Source of the DNA: JAVBLQ01 sp031553435
GTDB taxonomy: Bacteria > Bacteroidota > Bacteroidia > Bacteroidales > Azobacteroidaceae
DNA: 63,152 nt
Assembly (NCBI GenBank): GCA_031553435.1
Contig: JAVBLQ010000004.1
Location: 1-63,152 of the forward strand
Direction of reading: 5' to 3'
The notes under the pieces are model-generated. The model was not told the DNA's origin, did no database searches, and saw only the letters and a list, made by a program, of their open reading frames with translations. Numbering within the stretch: the first letter of the stretch is position 1; every line of letters begins with the position of its first letter. Made by a program: the position numbers and the translations under genes. Below, one piece after another: positions 17,673-25,334 of the stretch.

Positions 17673-18632
17673 TTAGTTTAAACTTCGTTTATATAAAATG
17701 TGTGGCCAGACAATAAAATAAAAAATCACAAATGCCAATGATAATAGTATGATGGAAAGCCTGACTATATCAGGCAGTTCGGTTTGTCTGGTCACAAAAG
17801 ATTCAAGGAATCCGGCGATAATGAAGATGGGAATAGTTCCCACTATGATTTTCAATCCCCGTTTGGCGCCCCGTCTGAATGATTCTCCCCGCGTATATGT
17901 TTTTGGGAAAAGCCAACCGTTACCCATGGTTATGCCGGCGGCTCCCGCAATAATAATGGCTGATATTTCCAATGTACCGTGTATCCAAATGGTTAAAAAT
18001 GATTCCCAAAGTAGACCATGTTCATGGAAAAAATACTGGAACGAGCCAAGCATTACTCCACTATTGAACAGTAAATATCCGGAAGCAAGAGAGGTGAAAA
18101 CACCTGCAGCAAAAACACGGAAAGATACCCATATATTGTTGACCGTTATTCCTAAAAACATATGGTCAGCATGCTCGTCTTTATAAACAGCCATCGGATC
18201 TCCTTTGGCAATATTGTCCAAAGTCATTTCCACATAATGGTCGCCCAAAATAAGCCGGACAAACTCCTGGTCATTAGCTGATGAAACAACTCCGATCAGT
18301 ACGCTGACTGCAAAAATGAGGAAAGAATACAACAGCTCTTTTCTTGCTGCATACATCACCAACGGAACTTCCTGTCCCCAATAAGTAAAAATACGGGAAA
18401 GCTTTTCCTTTTTTCTTCCGTTCATATACTGATGTATTTTGGAAGAAAGATTGTTCAGGTAAGCGGTGATCTGGGATTTGGGATAATGCGTTCTGGCGAA
18501 AGACAGATCGTTGGTAACATCAATATAAATATCCGCCAACTCGTCAGGTGTTTGTTGAGAAATTGAACTCAGTTCATTTTCATATGATTTCCATTTTTGA
18601 TTATTTTGACGAATAAATAAGGCTTCTTTCAT
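17673..18632 (-). CDS. SpoIIM-family (DUF95) membrane protein
   Basis: 319 aa from ATG 18632, which gives MKEALFIRQNNQKWKSYE, a typical start for this family. The longer frame to 18779 would run through the promoter and overlap the divergent RDD gene. Features: cytoplasmic helical N-terminus, five or so TM helices, NNIWVSFRVFAAGVFTSL and HGTLEISAIIIAGAAG blocks of stage II sporulation M-like proteins. Non-sporulating Bacteroidota keep it in the MoxR/DUF58/RDD cluster. First gene of the operon. Confidence 0.9.
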   Translation of the reverse strand: MKEALFIRQNNQKWKSYENELSSISQQTPDELADIYIDVTNDLSFARTHYPKSQITAYLNNLSSKIHQYMNGRKKEKLSRIFTYWGQEVPLVMYAARKELLYSFLIFAVSVLIGVVSSANDQEFVRLILGDHYVEMTLDNIAKGDPMAVYKDEHADHMFLGITVNNIWVSFRVFAAGVFTSLASGYLLFNSGVMLGSFQYFFHEHGLLWESFLTIWIHGTLEISAIIIAGAAGITMGNGWLFPKTYTRGESFRRGAKRGLKIIVGTIPIFIIAGFLESFVTRQTELPDIVRLSIILLSLAFVIFYFIVWPHILYKRSLN

Positions 18633-18663
18633 TAATGTTAGTCCAATCAGGTTTATAAACATG

Positions 18664-18695
18664 CAAAAGTATATGAATTTTATTATTTTTGCAAA
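18664..18695 (-). promoter_or_regulatory. Promoter of the spoIIM-moxR operon
   Basis: On the minus strand: TTTG (18692-18695), a 20-bp spacer, TACTTTTG (18664-18671). Good match to the Bacteroidota consensus, about 30 nt before the ATG at 18632, supporting that start. Confidence 0.65.
18684..18691 (+). promoter_or_regulatory. -7 box of the RDD gene
   Basis: TATTTTTG 20 nt before the ATG at 18711. It lies inside the spacer of the opposing operon promoter, so the two promoters overlap and may exclude each other. No good -33 box. Confidence 0.5.
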
Positions 18696-18710
18696 AAATA
18701 AAAATTTATA

Positions 18711-19427
18711 ATGGAATCTATTCACGTTGAAACCGGACAACATGTAATCATAGCATACGAACCTGCCACTTTGTTTCAAAGAGGGGGAGCTGCATTGATC
18801 GACTCAATTGTTCAGGTACTGTATGCCATTTTTATACTAATGGGAAGTTCGGAATTAAATCTGAATTTGCTCGATAAGCCATATTTGCTGTTTTTGCTGG
18901 CGCTTCCTGTTTTAACCTATCATTTTTTCTTTGAAGCATATATGGGCGGGCAAACCCCGGGTAAATTAATCCTGAAGATAAAAGTTGCCAATGCAGATGG
19001 ATCTGCAACAAGTATAGGTTCTTATTTTATGAGATGGTTGTTGCGTCCTATCGATATGTTTATGGGTGGAGGTATTGGAGCCCTTTTCATCCTGTTTACT
19101 CAAAATCATCAACGGGTGGGAGATCTGGCTGCCGGAACGATAGTGATTATTACAAAGACCAGGAATAATACGGAGGAAGAATATTACTATTTTGAAGACA
19201 ATTATCAGCCGGTATATCCCCAGGTTGAGAATTTATCGGAAGGTCAGATCCATTTTATCAAACAGATTTTGCAATTGGATTCGACGGATAATCTTTCAAC
19301 CTATTATCAAACATCGCAGAAAGTAAAAGAAAAATTAGGTATAGAAACTGATATTCGCGAGCGGGATATAGATTTTCTGAAGCGCATAGTGAAAGATTAT
19401 AATTATTATGCTTCGCTTGGAGTCTGA
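18711..19427 (+). CDS. RDD-family membrane protein
   Basis: 238 aa. The RDD signature is split over TM helices: LFQRGGAALIDSIVQVLYAIF at about 20-40, GGQTPGKLILKIKV, FMRWLLRPIDMF, and HQRVGDLAAGTIVI. The C-terminal 80 residues are a charged helical cytoplasmic tail. Divergent from the MoxR operon, where RDD proteins normally occur, so it likely belongs to the same membrane complex. Transport role not established. Confidence 0.9.
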   Translation: MESIHVETGQHVIIAYEPATLFQRGGAALIDSIVQVLYAIFILMGSSELNLNLLDKPYLLFLLALPVLTYHFFFEAYMGGQTPGKLILKIKVANADGSATSIGSYFMRWLLRPIDMFMGGGIGALFILFTQNHQRVGDLAAGTIVIITKTRNNTEEEYYYFEDNYQPVYPQVENLSEGQIHFIKQILQLDSTDNLSTYYQTSQKVKEKLGIETDIRERDIDFLKRIVKDYNYYASLGV

Positions 19428-19455
19428 AAAGTGAAGAATTAAATTCTTCACTTTT
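19427..19455. terminator. Bidirectional terminator-like palindrome
   Basis: Arms AAAAGTGAAGAATT (19427-19440) and AATTCTTCACTTTT (19442-19455) between the convergent RDD and HIT genes. The stop region of the HIT gene (19448) lies in the right arm. Confidence 0.7.
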
Positions 19456-19834
19456 TAATTTTCCTTGCAGTTTCCTCAAATTCCTCTTTACTCAACGTCA
19501 ATTTTTCTTTTCCGAAATACATGTCAGATTCTTTGTTGATGGGAATCAAATGAATGTGCGCATGAGGAACTTCCAGTCCAATGACAGAAAGACCAACTCT
19601 TTGACAGGGAATCGCCGCCTGTATGGATGCAGCTACTTTTTTAGCAAACAATATCATATCCGATAATGTTTCATCATCTAAATCAAAGATATAATCGACT
19701 TCTTGTTTGGGTACAACCAATGTGTGCCCTTTAACCAAAGGATTAATATCTAAAAATGCGAAAAAACGATCATCTTCCGCGATTTTATAACAGGGTATCT
19801 GGCCTGCTATGATTTTACTGAAAATACTTGACAT
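19448..19834 (-). CDS. HIT-family nucleotide hydrolase/transferase
   Basis: 128 aa from the ATG at 19834 (MSSIFSKIIAG is the canonical HIT start; the in-frame ATG at 19846 adds only MIKH). The catalytic HxHxH motif is HAHIHLIP near residue 98, preceded by VGHTLVVPK-like GHTLVVPK. Small Hint/HinT-type phosphoramidase or Ap4A-related activity in the cytoplasm. It ends in the terminator hairpin shared with the RDD gene. Confidence 0.93.
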   Translation of the reverse strand: MSSIFSKIIAGQIPCYKIAEDDRFFAFLDINPLVKGHTLVVPKQEVDYIFDLDDETLSDMILFAKKVAASIQAAIPCQRVGLSVIGLEVPHAHIHLIPINKESDMYFGKEKLTLSKEEFEETARKIKK

Positions 19835-20007
19835 ATGTTTAATCAATTTAAAACAGTTTCTGAGTTTGAAGTAAAAAACAAAGATAATATTTATTCATGT
19901 AAGTAGTAGATAATATTTAGTATCTCAACCTTAAGTCTCATATAAATACTCTATCTATCGATAAATACATTCTATTAAAATTTAATTTCAAATAGAAAAT
20001 ATATATT

Positions 20008-20015
20008 TACATTTG
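20008..20015 (+). promoter_or_regulatory. -7 box of ahpCF
   Basis: TACATTTG, about 118 nt before the ahpC start at 20141; -33 weak. The remaining 19835-20140 gap holds AT-rich sequence and a half palindrome of the GTGAATGGTGA family (20060-20097). I saw no convincing OxyR site. Confidence 0.45.
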
Positions 20016-20140
20016 CATCCGGTTAACGATATCAACTCTCAAATCCACCTAAAATCATGTGAATGGCGAGCCTCGCTTTGCTCACCGTGAATGGTAAGTA
20101 ACACTTGTAATCTACGATAATAAATAATAAATTAAATTTT

Positions 20141-20707
20141 ATGGAATCAATTATTAATGCTCAGATTCCTGAATTCAAAGTTCAGGCTTTTCAAAACGGA
20201 AGTTTCAAAACAGTTAGTGACAAAGATGTAAAAGGTAAATGGGCGATCTTCTTCTTTTATCCTGCCGATTTTACTTTTGTTTGCCCCACTGAATTAGTAG
20301 ACATGGCCGAGAAATATGCAAAACTTCAGGAAATGGGTGTGGAAATTTATTCGGTAAGCACAGATACACATTTTGTACACAAAGCATGGCACGACACTTC
20401 CGATAGTATCCGTAAAATCAAATACCCCATGTTGGCAGATCCAACCGGAGTTTTGAGCCGTGGTTTTGGCGTAATGATCGAAGAAGAAGGTTTGGCATAT
20501 CGTGGTACGTTTGTCGTAAATCCTGAAGGAAAAATCAAGATTGCAGAAATCCATGATAACAACATCGGACGGAATGCCGACGAATTGTTGCGCAAAGTAG
20601 AAGCCGCCTTATTTGTTGCTTCCCACCCCAATGAAGTTTGTCCTGCCAAATGGAAAAAAGGAGATGCCACGTTGAAACCAAGTATTGATTTGGTGGGGAA
20701 AATTTAA
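20141..20707 (+). CDS. ahpC: Alkyl hydroperoxide reductase subunit C (peroxiredoxin)
   Basis: 188 aa, standard AhpC length. Peroxidatic Cys48 in FTFVCPTEL; resolving Cys167 in EVCPAKW, as in typical 2-Cys peroxiredoxins. Reduces H2O2 and organic peroxides in the cytoplasm and is re-reduced by AhpF, encoded 9 nt downstream. The pair is a normal oxygen-defence operon of anaerobic Bacteroidales. Confidence 0.98.
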   Translation: MESIINAQIPEFKVQAFQNGSFKTVSDKDVKGKWAIFFFYPADFTFVCPTELVDMAEKYAKLQEMGVEIYSVSTDTHFVHKAWHDTSDSIRKIKYPMLADPTGVLSRGFGVMIEEEGLAYRGTFVVNPEGKIKIAEIHDNNIGRNADELLRKVEAALFVASHPNEVCPAKWKKGDATLKPSIDLVGKI

Positions 20708-20716
20708 TTAATATTT

Positions 20717-22267
20717 ATGTTGGATTTATCACTCAAACAACAACTGCAAGATATCTTCTCCGGATTAGAAGCCAATTACATGTTGGACATTTCAGTATCT
20801 TCTCAACACGAGAACAGAGATGAGTTACTGGAACTTCTCAGTGATGTGGCTGAATGTTCGGACAAGATTTCTTGTCGGATAAACGAAGGTAAAAGACTGG
20901 AATTTTCATTACTGAAAAACGGAGCGGAAACCGGAATCAAATTCAGAGGCATTCCCAATGGACACGAATTTACCTCCTTATTATTAGCGGTTCTTAATTC
21001 AGACGGAAAGGGGAAAAATATTCCGGATGATAGTATCCGTAACCGGGTGAAAGCTTTGAAAGGACCAATCCGGCTTACGACATACGTTTCGCTTACATGC
21101 ACCAACTGTCCGGATGTAGTTCAGGCGCTTAACGCTATGACTACATTAAATGAGCAGATATCTCATGAAATGGTAGATGGCGCTATTTATCAGGAAGAAA
21201 TCGAAGCCCTGAATATTCAGGGAGTTCCCTCCGTTTTTGCCGATGGTAAACTTTTGCATGTAGGACGCGGAGATTTTGGCGAATTATTGGGAAAGCTGGA
21301 AACTCATTATGGAGTAAATGAGTCGCTTCCGGAAAATGCTGTGAAGAATTACGACGTTATTGTTTTAGGCGGAGGGCCTGCCGGAGCATCCGCTGCAATC
21401 TACTCTGCCAGGAAAGGATTGAAAGTAGCCATCTTAACCGAACGAATCGGAGGACAAGTCAAAGAAACTTTAGGCATAGAAAACCTGATTTCCGTTCCGA
21501 AAACAACAGGTGATGAGTTAGCCGGTAATCTGAAAAAGCATGTCCTCGAATATTCTATAGATCTGTTGGAACATCGTAGAGTAGAAAAAATTATCCTTGA
21601 AGATAAAGAAAAAATTGCATTGGCTGCCGGTGGAGAAAAATTCTCGGCTCCCGTTTTGATTGCTGCAACCGGTGCAAGCTGGCGTAAATTGAATGTTCCC
21701 GGAGAAGCCGAATATATCGGGCGGGGAGTAGCATTTTGTCCTCATTGCGATGGACCTTTCTACAAAGATAAACATGCTGCAGTTGTCGGAGGTGGAAATT
21801 CAGGCATTGAAGCAGCAATTGATTTGGCCGGAATTTGTTCCAAAGTAACCGTATTTGAATTCCTTGACGAATTGAAAGCCGATAAGGTTTTGCAGGAAAA
21901 AGTGAAAACGCTTCCGAATGTCGAAATTTTCTTATCTTCACAAACTACGGAAGTTATTGGCAATGGCGAAAAAGTGACAGCTATCAGAGTGAAAGACCGC
22001 AAAACAGAGCAAGAACGTACCGTTGAACTGGATGGCGTTTTTGTTCAGATCGGCTTATCGCCCAACAGCGCCATTCTCAAAGATGTAGTGAACACAAATC
22101 GTTTCGGAGAAATTGAAATCGACACACATTGCCGTACCAATGTATCTGGAATCTATGCTGCAGGAGATGTAACTACCGTCCCATACAAACAAATCATTAT
22201 TTCGATGGGAGAAGGAGCTAAAGCTGCACTTACAGCATTTGAAGACCGGATTCGCGGAATAATTTGA
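20717..22267 (+). CDS. ahpF: Alkyl hydroperoxide reductase subunit F
   Basis: 516 aa. The N-terminal double thioredoxin fold (about 1-195) carries CTNCP. Then the thioredoxin-reductase-like part: FAD motif GGGPAGASAAIYSARKG at about 216, redox pair CPHC in GRGVAFCPHCDG at about 345, NAD(P) motif GGGNSGIEAAIDLAG at about 362, and the C-terminal GIYAAGDVT FAD block. Transfers electrons from NADH to AhpC. Confidence 0.98.
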   Translation: MLDLSLKQQLQDIFSGLEANYMLDISVSSQHENRDELLELLSDVAECSDKISCRINEGKRLEFSLLKNGAETGIKFRGIPNGHEFTSLLLAVLNSDGKGKNIPDDSIRNRVKALKGPIRLTTYVSLTCTNCPDVVQALNAMTTLNEQISHEMVDGAIYQEEIEALNIQGVPSVFADGKLLHVGRGDFGELLGKLETHYGVNESLPENAVKNYDVIVLGGGPAGASAAIYSARKGLKVAILTERIGGQVKETLGIENLISVPKTTGDELAGNLKKHVLEYSIDLLEHRRVEKIILEDKEKIALAAGGEKFSAPVLIAATGASWRKLNVPGEAEYIGRGVAFCPHCDGPFYKDKHAAVVGGGNSGIEAAIDLAGICSKVTVFEFLDELKADKVLQEKVKTLPNVEIFLSSQTTEVIGNGEKVTAIRVKDRKTEQERTVELDGVFVQIGLSPNSAILKDVVNTNRFGEIEIDTHCRTNVSGIYAAGDVTTVPYKQIIISMGEGAKAALTAFEDRIRGII

Positions 22268-22299
22268 TGTGAAGAAACTGATTGAATTTTCAAAATGCG

Positions 22300-22338
22300 A
22301 CCAACATGAATTTATAATGTTGGAATATTCATGTTGGT
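22300..22338. terminator. Terminator-like palindrome after ahpF
   Basis: 12-bp arms ACCAACATGAAT (22300-22311) and ATTCATGTTGGT (22327-22338) between convergent ahpF and maf. The maf stop codon begins at the last base of the right arm. Confidence 0.65.
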
Positions 22339-22925
22339 TATAATTTCCACTCTTTCAGATGTTTGTATAACATCCTGACCGGAAGTCCCATGACATTGTA
22401 AAAAGAGCCTTCCAATGCTTCGACTCCTATGTATCCGATCCATTCCTGAACGCCATAAGATCCGGCCTTGTCATAAGGTCTATACTTATCAATGTAATAT
22501 AATATTTCGTCCTCATCTAAAGTTGCAAATTTTACTTTGGAAACGGCGAAGAAACTTTGTTGTTTCTTTTGGGTTGTCAGGCAAACGCCTGTGATAACTT
22601 CATGAATGTTACCGGATAAAGCGCTTAACATATTTATTGCTTCCGCCTCATTCTCAGGTTTTCCATATACTTTTCCATCCAACCAGACAATGGTATCTGC
22701 CGTGATCAGCAGGTCATTTGGTTTTAAAATAGGAAGATAAGCGTCAGCCTTTTTTTTCGCTAAAAATAAAGGAATTTCTTCTTTGTGCAAATATTCAGGA
22801 TAAGTCTCTTCCACATCCGGCACAATCTTAACTTCATAAGGAATGTCCAATCCTGCCAGTAACTCTTTTCTCCTTGGCGAATTAGATCCCAATATAATAT
22901 GATAATCAGCAATATTTTCCAACAT
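22338..22925 (-). CDS. maf: Maf-family nucleotide pyrophosphatase
   Basis: 195 aa from ATG 22925 (MLENIADYHIILGSNSPRRKELL). The longer frame to 22973 would overlap the upstream KdsC-like gene. The SNSPRR phosphate loop, the DTIVWLDGKVYGKP block and the GSYGVQEW block are Maf signatures; this family hydrolyses dTTP/UTP or modified nucleotides in the cytoplasm. Forms a block with the upstream HAD and Rossmann genes. Confidence 0.95.
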   Translation of the reverse strand: MLENIADYHIILGSNSPRRKELLAGLDIPYEVKIVPDVEETYPEYLHKEEIPLFLAKKKADAYLPILKPNDLLITADTIVWLDGKVYGKPENEAEAINMLSALSGNIHEVITGVCLTTQKKQQSFFAVSKVKFATLDEDEILYYIDKYRPYDKAGSYGVQEWIGYIGVEALEGSFYNVMGLPVRMLYKHLKEWKL

Positions 22926-22950
22926 AATTCTTAACTCTTCACTCCAATGA

Positions 22951-23472
22951 TTACCATCCGAACGCATCTCCATTCATCCACTTACCCTGCGCCTTCATCA
23001 CTTGTTCTACAATGTCGCGGGCTACGCCTTTGCCTCCTTCTCTATGGGAAATATATTTGGCAATGGACTTGATCTCCGGAACTGCATCTGCAGGACAAGC
23101 CGGAAGTCCGACAATTGACATGATTTCATAATCCGGAATATCATCGCCTACATACACAATTTCTTCGGGTTTCAATCCTGTTTTTTCTATGAAATCCTGG
23201 TAATCATTAATTTTTACATGCGATTTTTGGTAAATATATTGAAATCCGAGTGTTTCGAATCTGACTTGTATGGCATGAGTATTTCCTCCGGTCATAATAC
23301 ACAGGATGAAGCCGTTTTTTCTTGCCAGATTAAGTGCATAACCATCTTTGGTATTAATCACCCGCATCGGTTCGCCCGAAGGATATAATGGAATAGAATC
23401 GGTAGAAAGCACCCCATCCACATCAAAGATAAAAGCTTTAATTTTTTGTAGATCGTAGTTGATGTTACTCAT
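22951..23472 (-). CDS. kdsC: KdsC-type HAD phosphatase (KDO 8-phosphate phosphatase-like)
   Basis: 173 aa, cap-less HAD. FDVDGVLST holds the nucleophile Asp and acid Asp, MTGGN is motif II, and VGDDIPDYE is motif IV. This size and the terminal EGGKGVARDIVE match KdsC, which makes KDO for lipid A core. Overlaps the upstream DUF2520 gene by 8 nt. Confidence 0.88.
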   Translation of the reverse strand: MSNINYDLQKIKAFIFDVDGVLSTDSIPLYPSGEPMRVINTKDGYALNLARKNGFILCIMTGGNTHAIQVRFETLGFQYIYQKSHVKINDYQDFIEKTGLKPEEIVYVGDDIPDYEIMSIVGLPACPADAVPEIKSIAKYISHREGGKGVARDIVEQVMKAQGKWMNGDAFGW

Positions 23473-24247
23473 AAGAATTGTCCATTGTCAATTTATAAAT
23501 GTCTTTACTAATCAATTGATAAATCTCTTTTGTGGCTTCGTCTGTAATTAATTGAAGATGCTTTTGCATCACTTCCTGATCGTAGCGGACTGCCGGACCG
23601 GTTTGTGCTTCCAGTGGTTCCAGTTCATGAACTTTTTGAGCAGTTTCATCAATCAGAGGCAATAAAACCTTCCGGGGAATACCTTCTTTTTCTAAAATAT
23701 CCGAAGCCAGTGCATACATATGATTGGTAAAATTGCAGGCGAAGACGGCAGATAAATGCAGATATTTTCTTTTTTCGGAAGATAATATGTATACCTCTTT
23801 TGATAATTTGTTTGCATGAGAAAGAAGCAAATTTTCATCTTCCCTATTGTTAGCTTCGATGAACACAGGAATTTCGTCGAATTTCACTTTCCTGTTTTTA
23901 CTGAATGTTTGCAATGGATAAAAAACTCCATAACGGGAAGAAAAAGACTCAAAAACATCGACAGAAACGCTTCCGGCCGTATGCAAAAGTAAGCCGCTTA
24001 CTTGTGGCATTTCTAACAGTAATTCATTGATGGCTGAATCTTTAACTGCAAAAATATAGATGTCGGCATTGCGATGAATATCTTTAATCGAAGTCGTAAA
24101 TGCAGTATCTGTTTTTTCTGCCAAAGCTGTTGCCGATTCTTTTGTCCGGCTATAAACCTGAACAATAGAAAATCCTTTTTCTTTCAGCGCAAAACTTAAC
24201 TGGGTCGCCAGGTTTCCGGCTCCGATCATTACGATTTTTAAGTCCAT
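23465..24247 (-). CDS. Rossmann-fold / DUF2520 NADP-binding protein
   Basis: 260 aa. N-terminal GAGNLATQLSFALKEKGF is a dinucleotide-binding loop; the C-terminal half (YLHLSAVFACNFTNHMYALASDILE ... GPAVRYDQEVMQKHL) is the helical DUF2520 domain. Resembles ketopantoate or pyrroline-carboxylate reductases in fold. Substrate unknown. Sits directly behind a small membrane-protein gene (start/stop abut at 24247/24248). Confidence 0.88.
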   Translation of the reverse strand: MDLKIVMIGAGNLATQLSFALKEKGFSIVQVYSRTKESATALAEKTDTAFTTSIKDIHRNADIYIFAVKDSAINELLLEMPQVSGLLLHTAGSVSVDVFESFSSRYGVFYPLQTFSKNRKVKFDEIPVFIEANNREDENLLLSHANKLSKEVYILSSEKRKYLHLSAVFACNFTNHMYALASDILEKEGIPRKVLLPLIDETAQKVHELEPLEAQTGPAVRYDQEVMQKHLQLITDEATKEIYQLISKDIYKLTMDNSYE

Positions 24248-24583
24248 TTATTTTTTCCAAACACTCAATGTCAAAATAACTCCGGCTATAATCAATAATA
24301 TCGGCCAGAATAAATCCGAATAATTTTTCAGCCAACCGAACAATTCATTGAAACGGAAAATCAATCCGAGGCAAACCAAAATGGCTCCAACTATTTTATC
24401 TTTTCTGAAAATCAGGAAAATAATTCCGGCATAGAAAAAAAAGTTTTTCCAATCCATGACATATTTTTCTATACCCAATATGTCAAAAAAACCGGTTTTA
24501 TTCAATAAAAAAAGAAGTCCAAAAAAGATAAGGCTTATTCCGTAGGCCAGTTTATCATTTGTTTTTCTGGTTTGTGCACTCAT
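24248..24583 (-). CDS. Small membrane protein, LiaF-TM/DUF5668-like
   Basis: 111 aa with four hydrophobic segments (LAYGISLIFFGLLFLL, FFFYAGIIFLIF, AILVCLGLIF, DLFWPILLIIAGVIL). This layout resembles the LiaF transmembrane repeat domain. Overlaps the nitroreductase gene by 4 nt. Function unknown. Confidence 0.75.
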   Translation of the reverse strand: MSAQTRKTNDKLAYGISLIFFGLLFLLNKTGFFDILGIEKYVMDWKNFFFYAGIIFLIFRKDKIVGAILVCLGLIFRFNELFGWLKNYSDLFWPILLIIAGVILTLSVWKK

Positions 24584-25137
24584 GTTGTAATATTGTTTTG
24601 AATAGGCTTTTTAAACTTTTCTATATGTACTTTTTCCCATTTCAGGTTGTTTTCATCAAAAGGAGGGCGCTCTTCTTTTTTTCTTCCGATAGCAATGATC
24701 GAAAGCACTCCCAATTGATAAGGAATACCTAAAGTGTCATGGACAATTCCTTCCGCATCATATCCTTCCGCATTTTTCCGCCCTCGGATTTGTACCCAAC
24801 AACTTCCCAAGCCCAGATCTTCGGCTTGTAACTGAATGTATATGGAGGCGATAGATGCATCTTCGATCCAGGCTCCGCTGGTCATTACATCTGTTGTTAC
24901 CACAACAGCCAAAGCACAATCTTTGATAAAAGTACCTCCATGTTCTTTTGCCAATGAAAGCTTTTCTAATGTTTCTTTATTTTCAACCAAAATGAATTGC
25001 CAGGAAGTCCCGTTTTTTGAACTGGGTGACATCAAGGCTGCTTTCATGATTAACTCAACTTCTTCCTGTGTGAGAGGTTCGTTGGTAAATTTTCTTGTAC
25101 TTCTTCTTTTCTTTATTAGTTCGGAAAAATTGCTCAT
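24580..25137 (-). CDS. Nitroreductase-family flavoprotein
   Basis: 185 aa. KKRRSTRKFTNEPLTQEEVELIMKAA and SPSSKNGTSWQFILVE form the FMN-binding start; GLGSCWVQIRGR and a C-terminal IAIGRKKEERPPF close the fold. NAD(P)H-dependent reductase of nitro or quinone compounds; physiological substrate unknown. First gene of the nitroreductase-membrane-DUF2520-kdsC-maf operon; a TATTTTTG box lies at 25169-25176 on the minus strand. Confidence 0.93.
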   Translation of the reverse strand: MSNFSELIKKRRSTRKFTNEPLTQEEVELIMKAALMSPSSKNGTSWQFILVENKETLEKLSLAKEHGGTFIKDCALAVVVTTDVMTSGAWIEDASIASIYIQLQAEDLGLGSCWVQIRGRKNAEGYDAEGIVHDTLGIPYQLGVLSIIAIGRKKEERPPFDENNLKWEKVHIEKFKKPIQNNITT

Positions 25138-25334
25138 TGCTTTTGTTCGTTTTGTTTCAAATCATCGACAAAAATACATTATTTTCCTTAAAATATACGG
25201 AAATGAATTATTTTACGTTTGTTTATAGTGATAAATTACGGATTACAGGAAATTAACTATCAATAACTTTTGTAACTTTGTAACTCGTAACCGGTAACTT
25301 ATAACTTTACAACCCGCCACTAAAAAACAAATAC

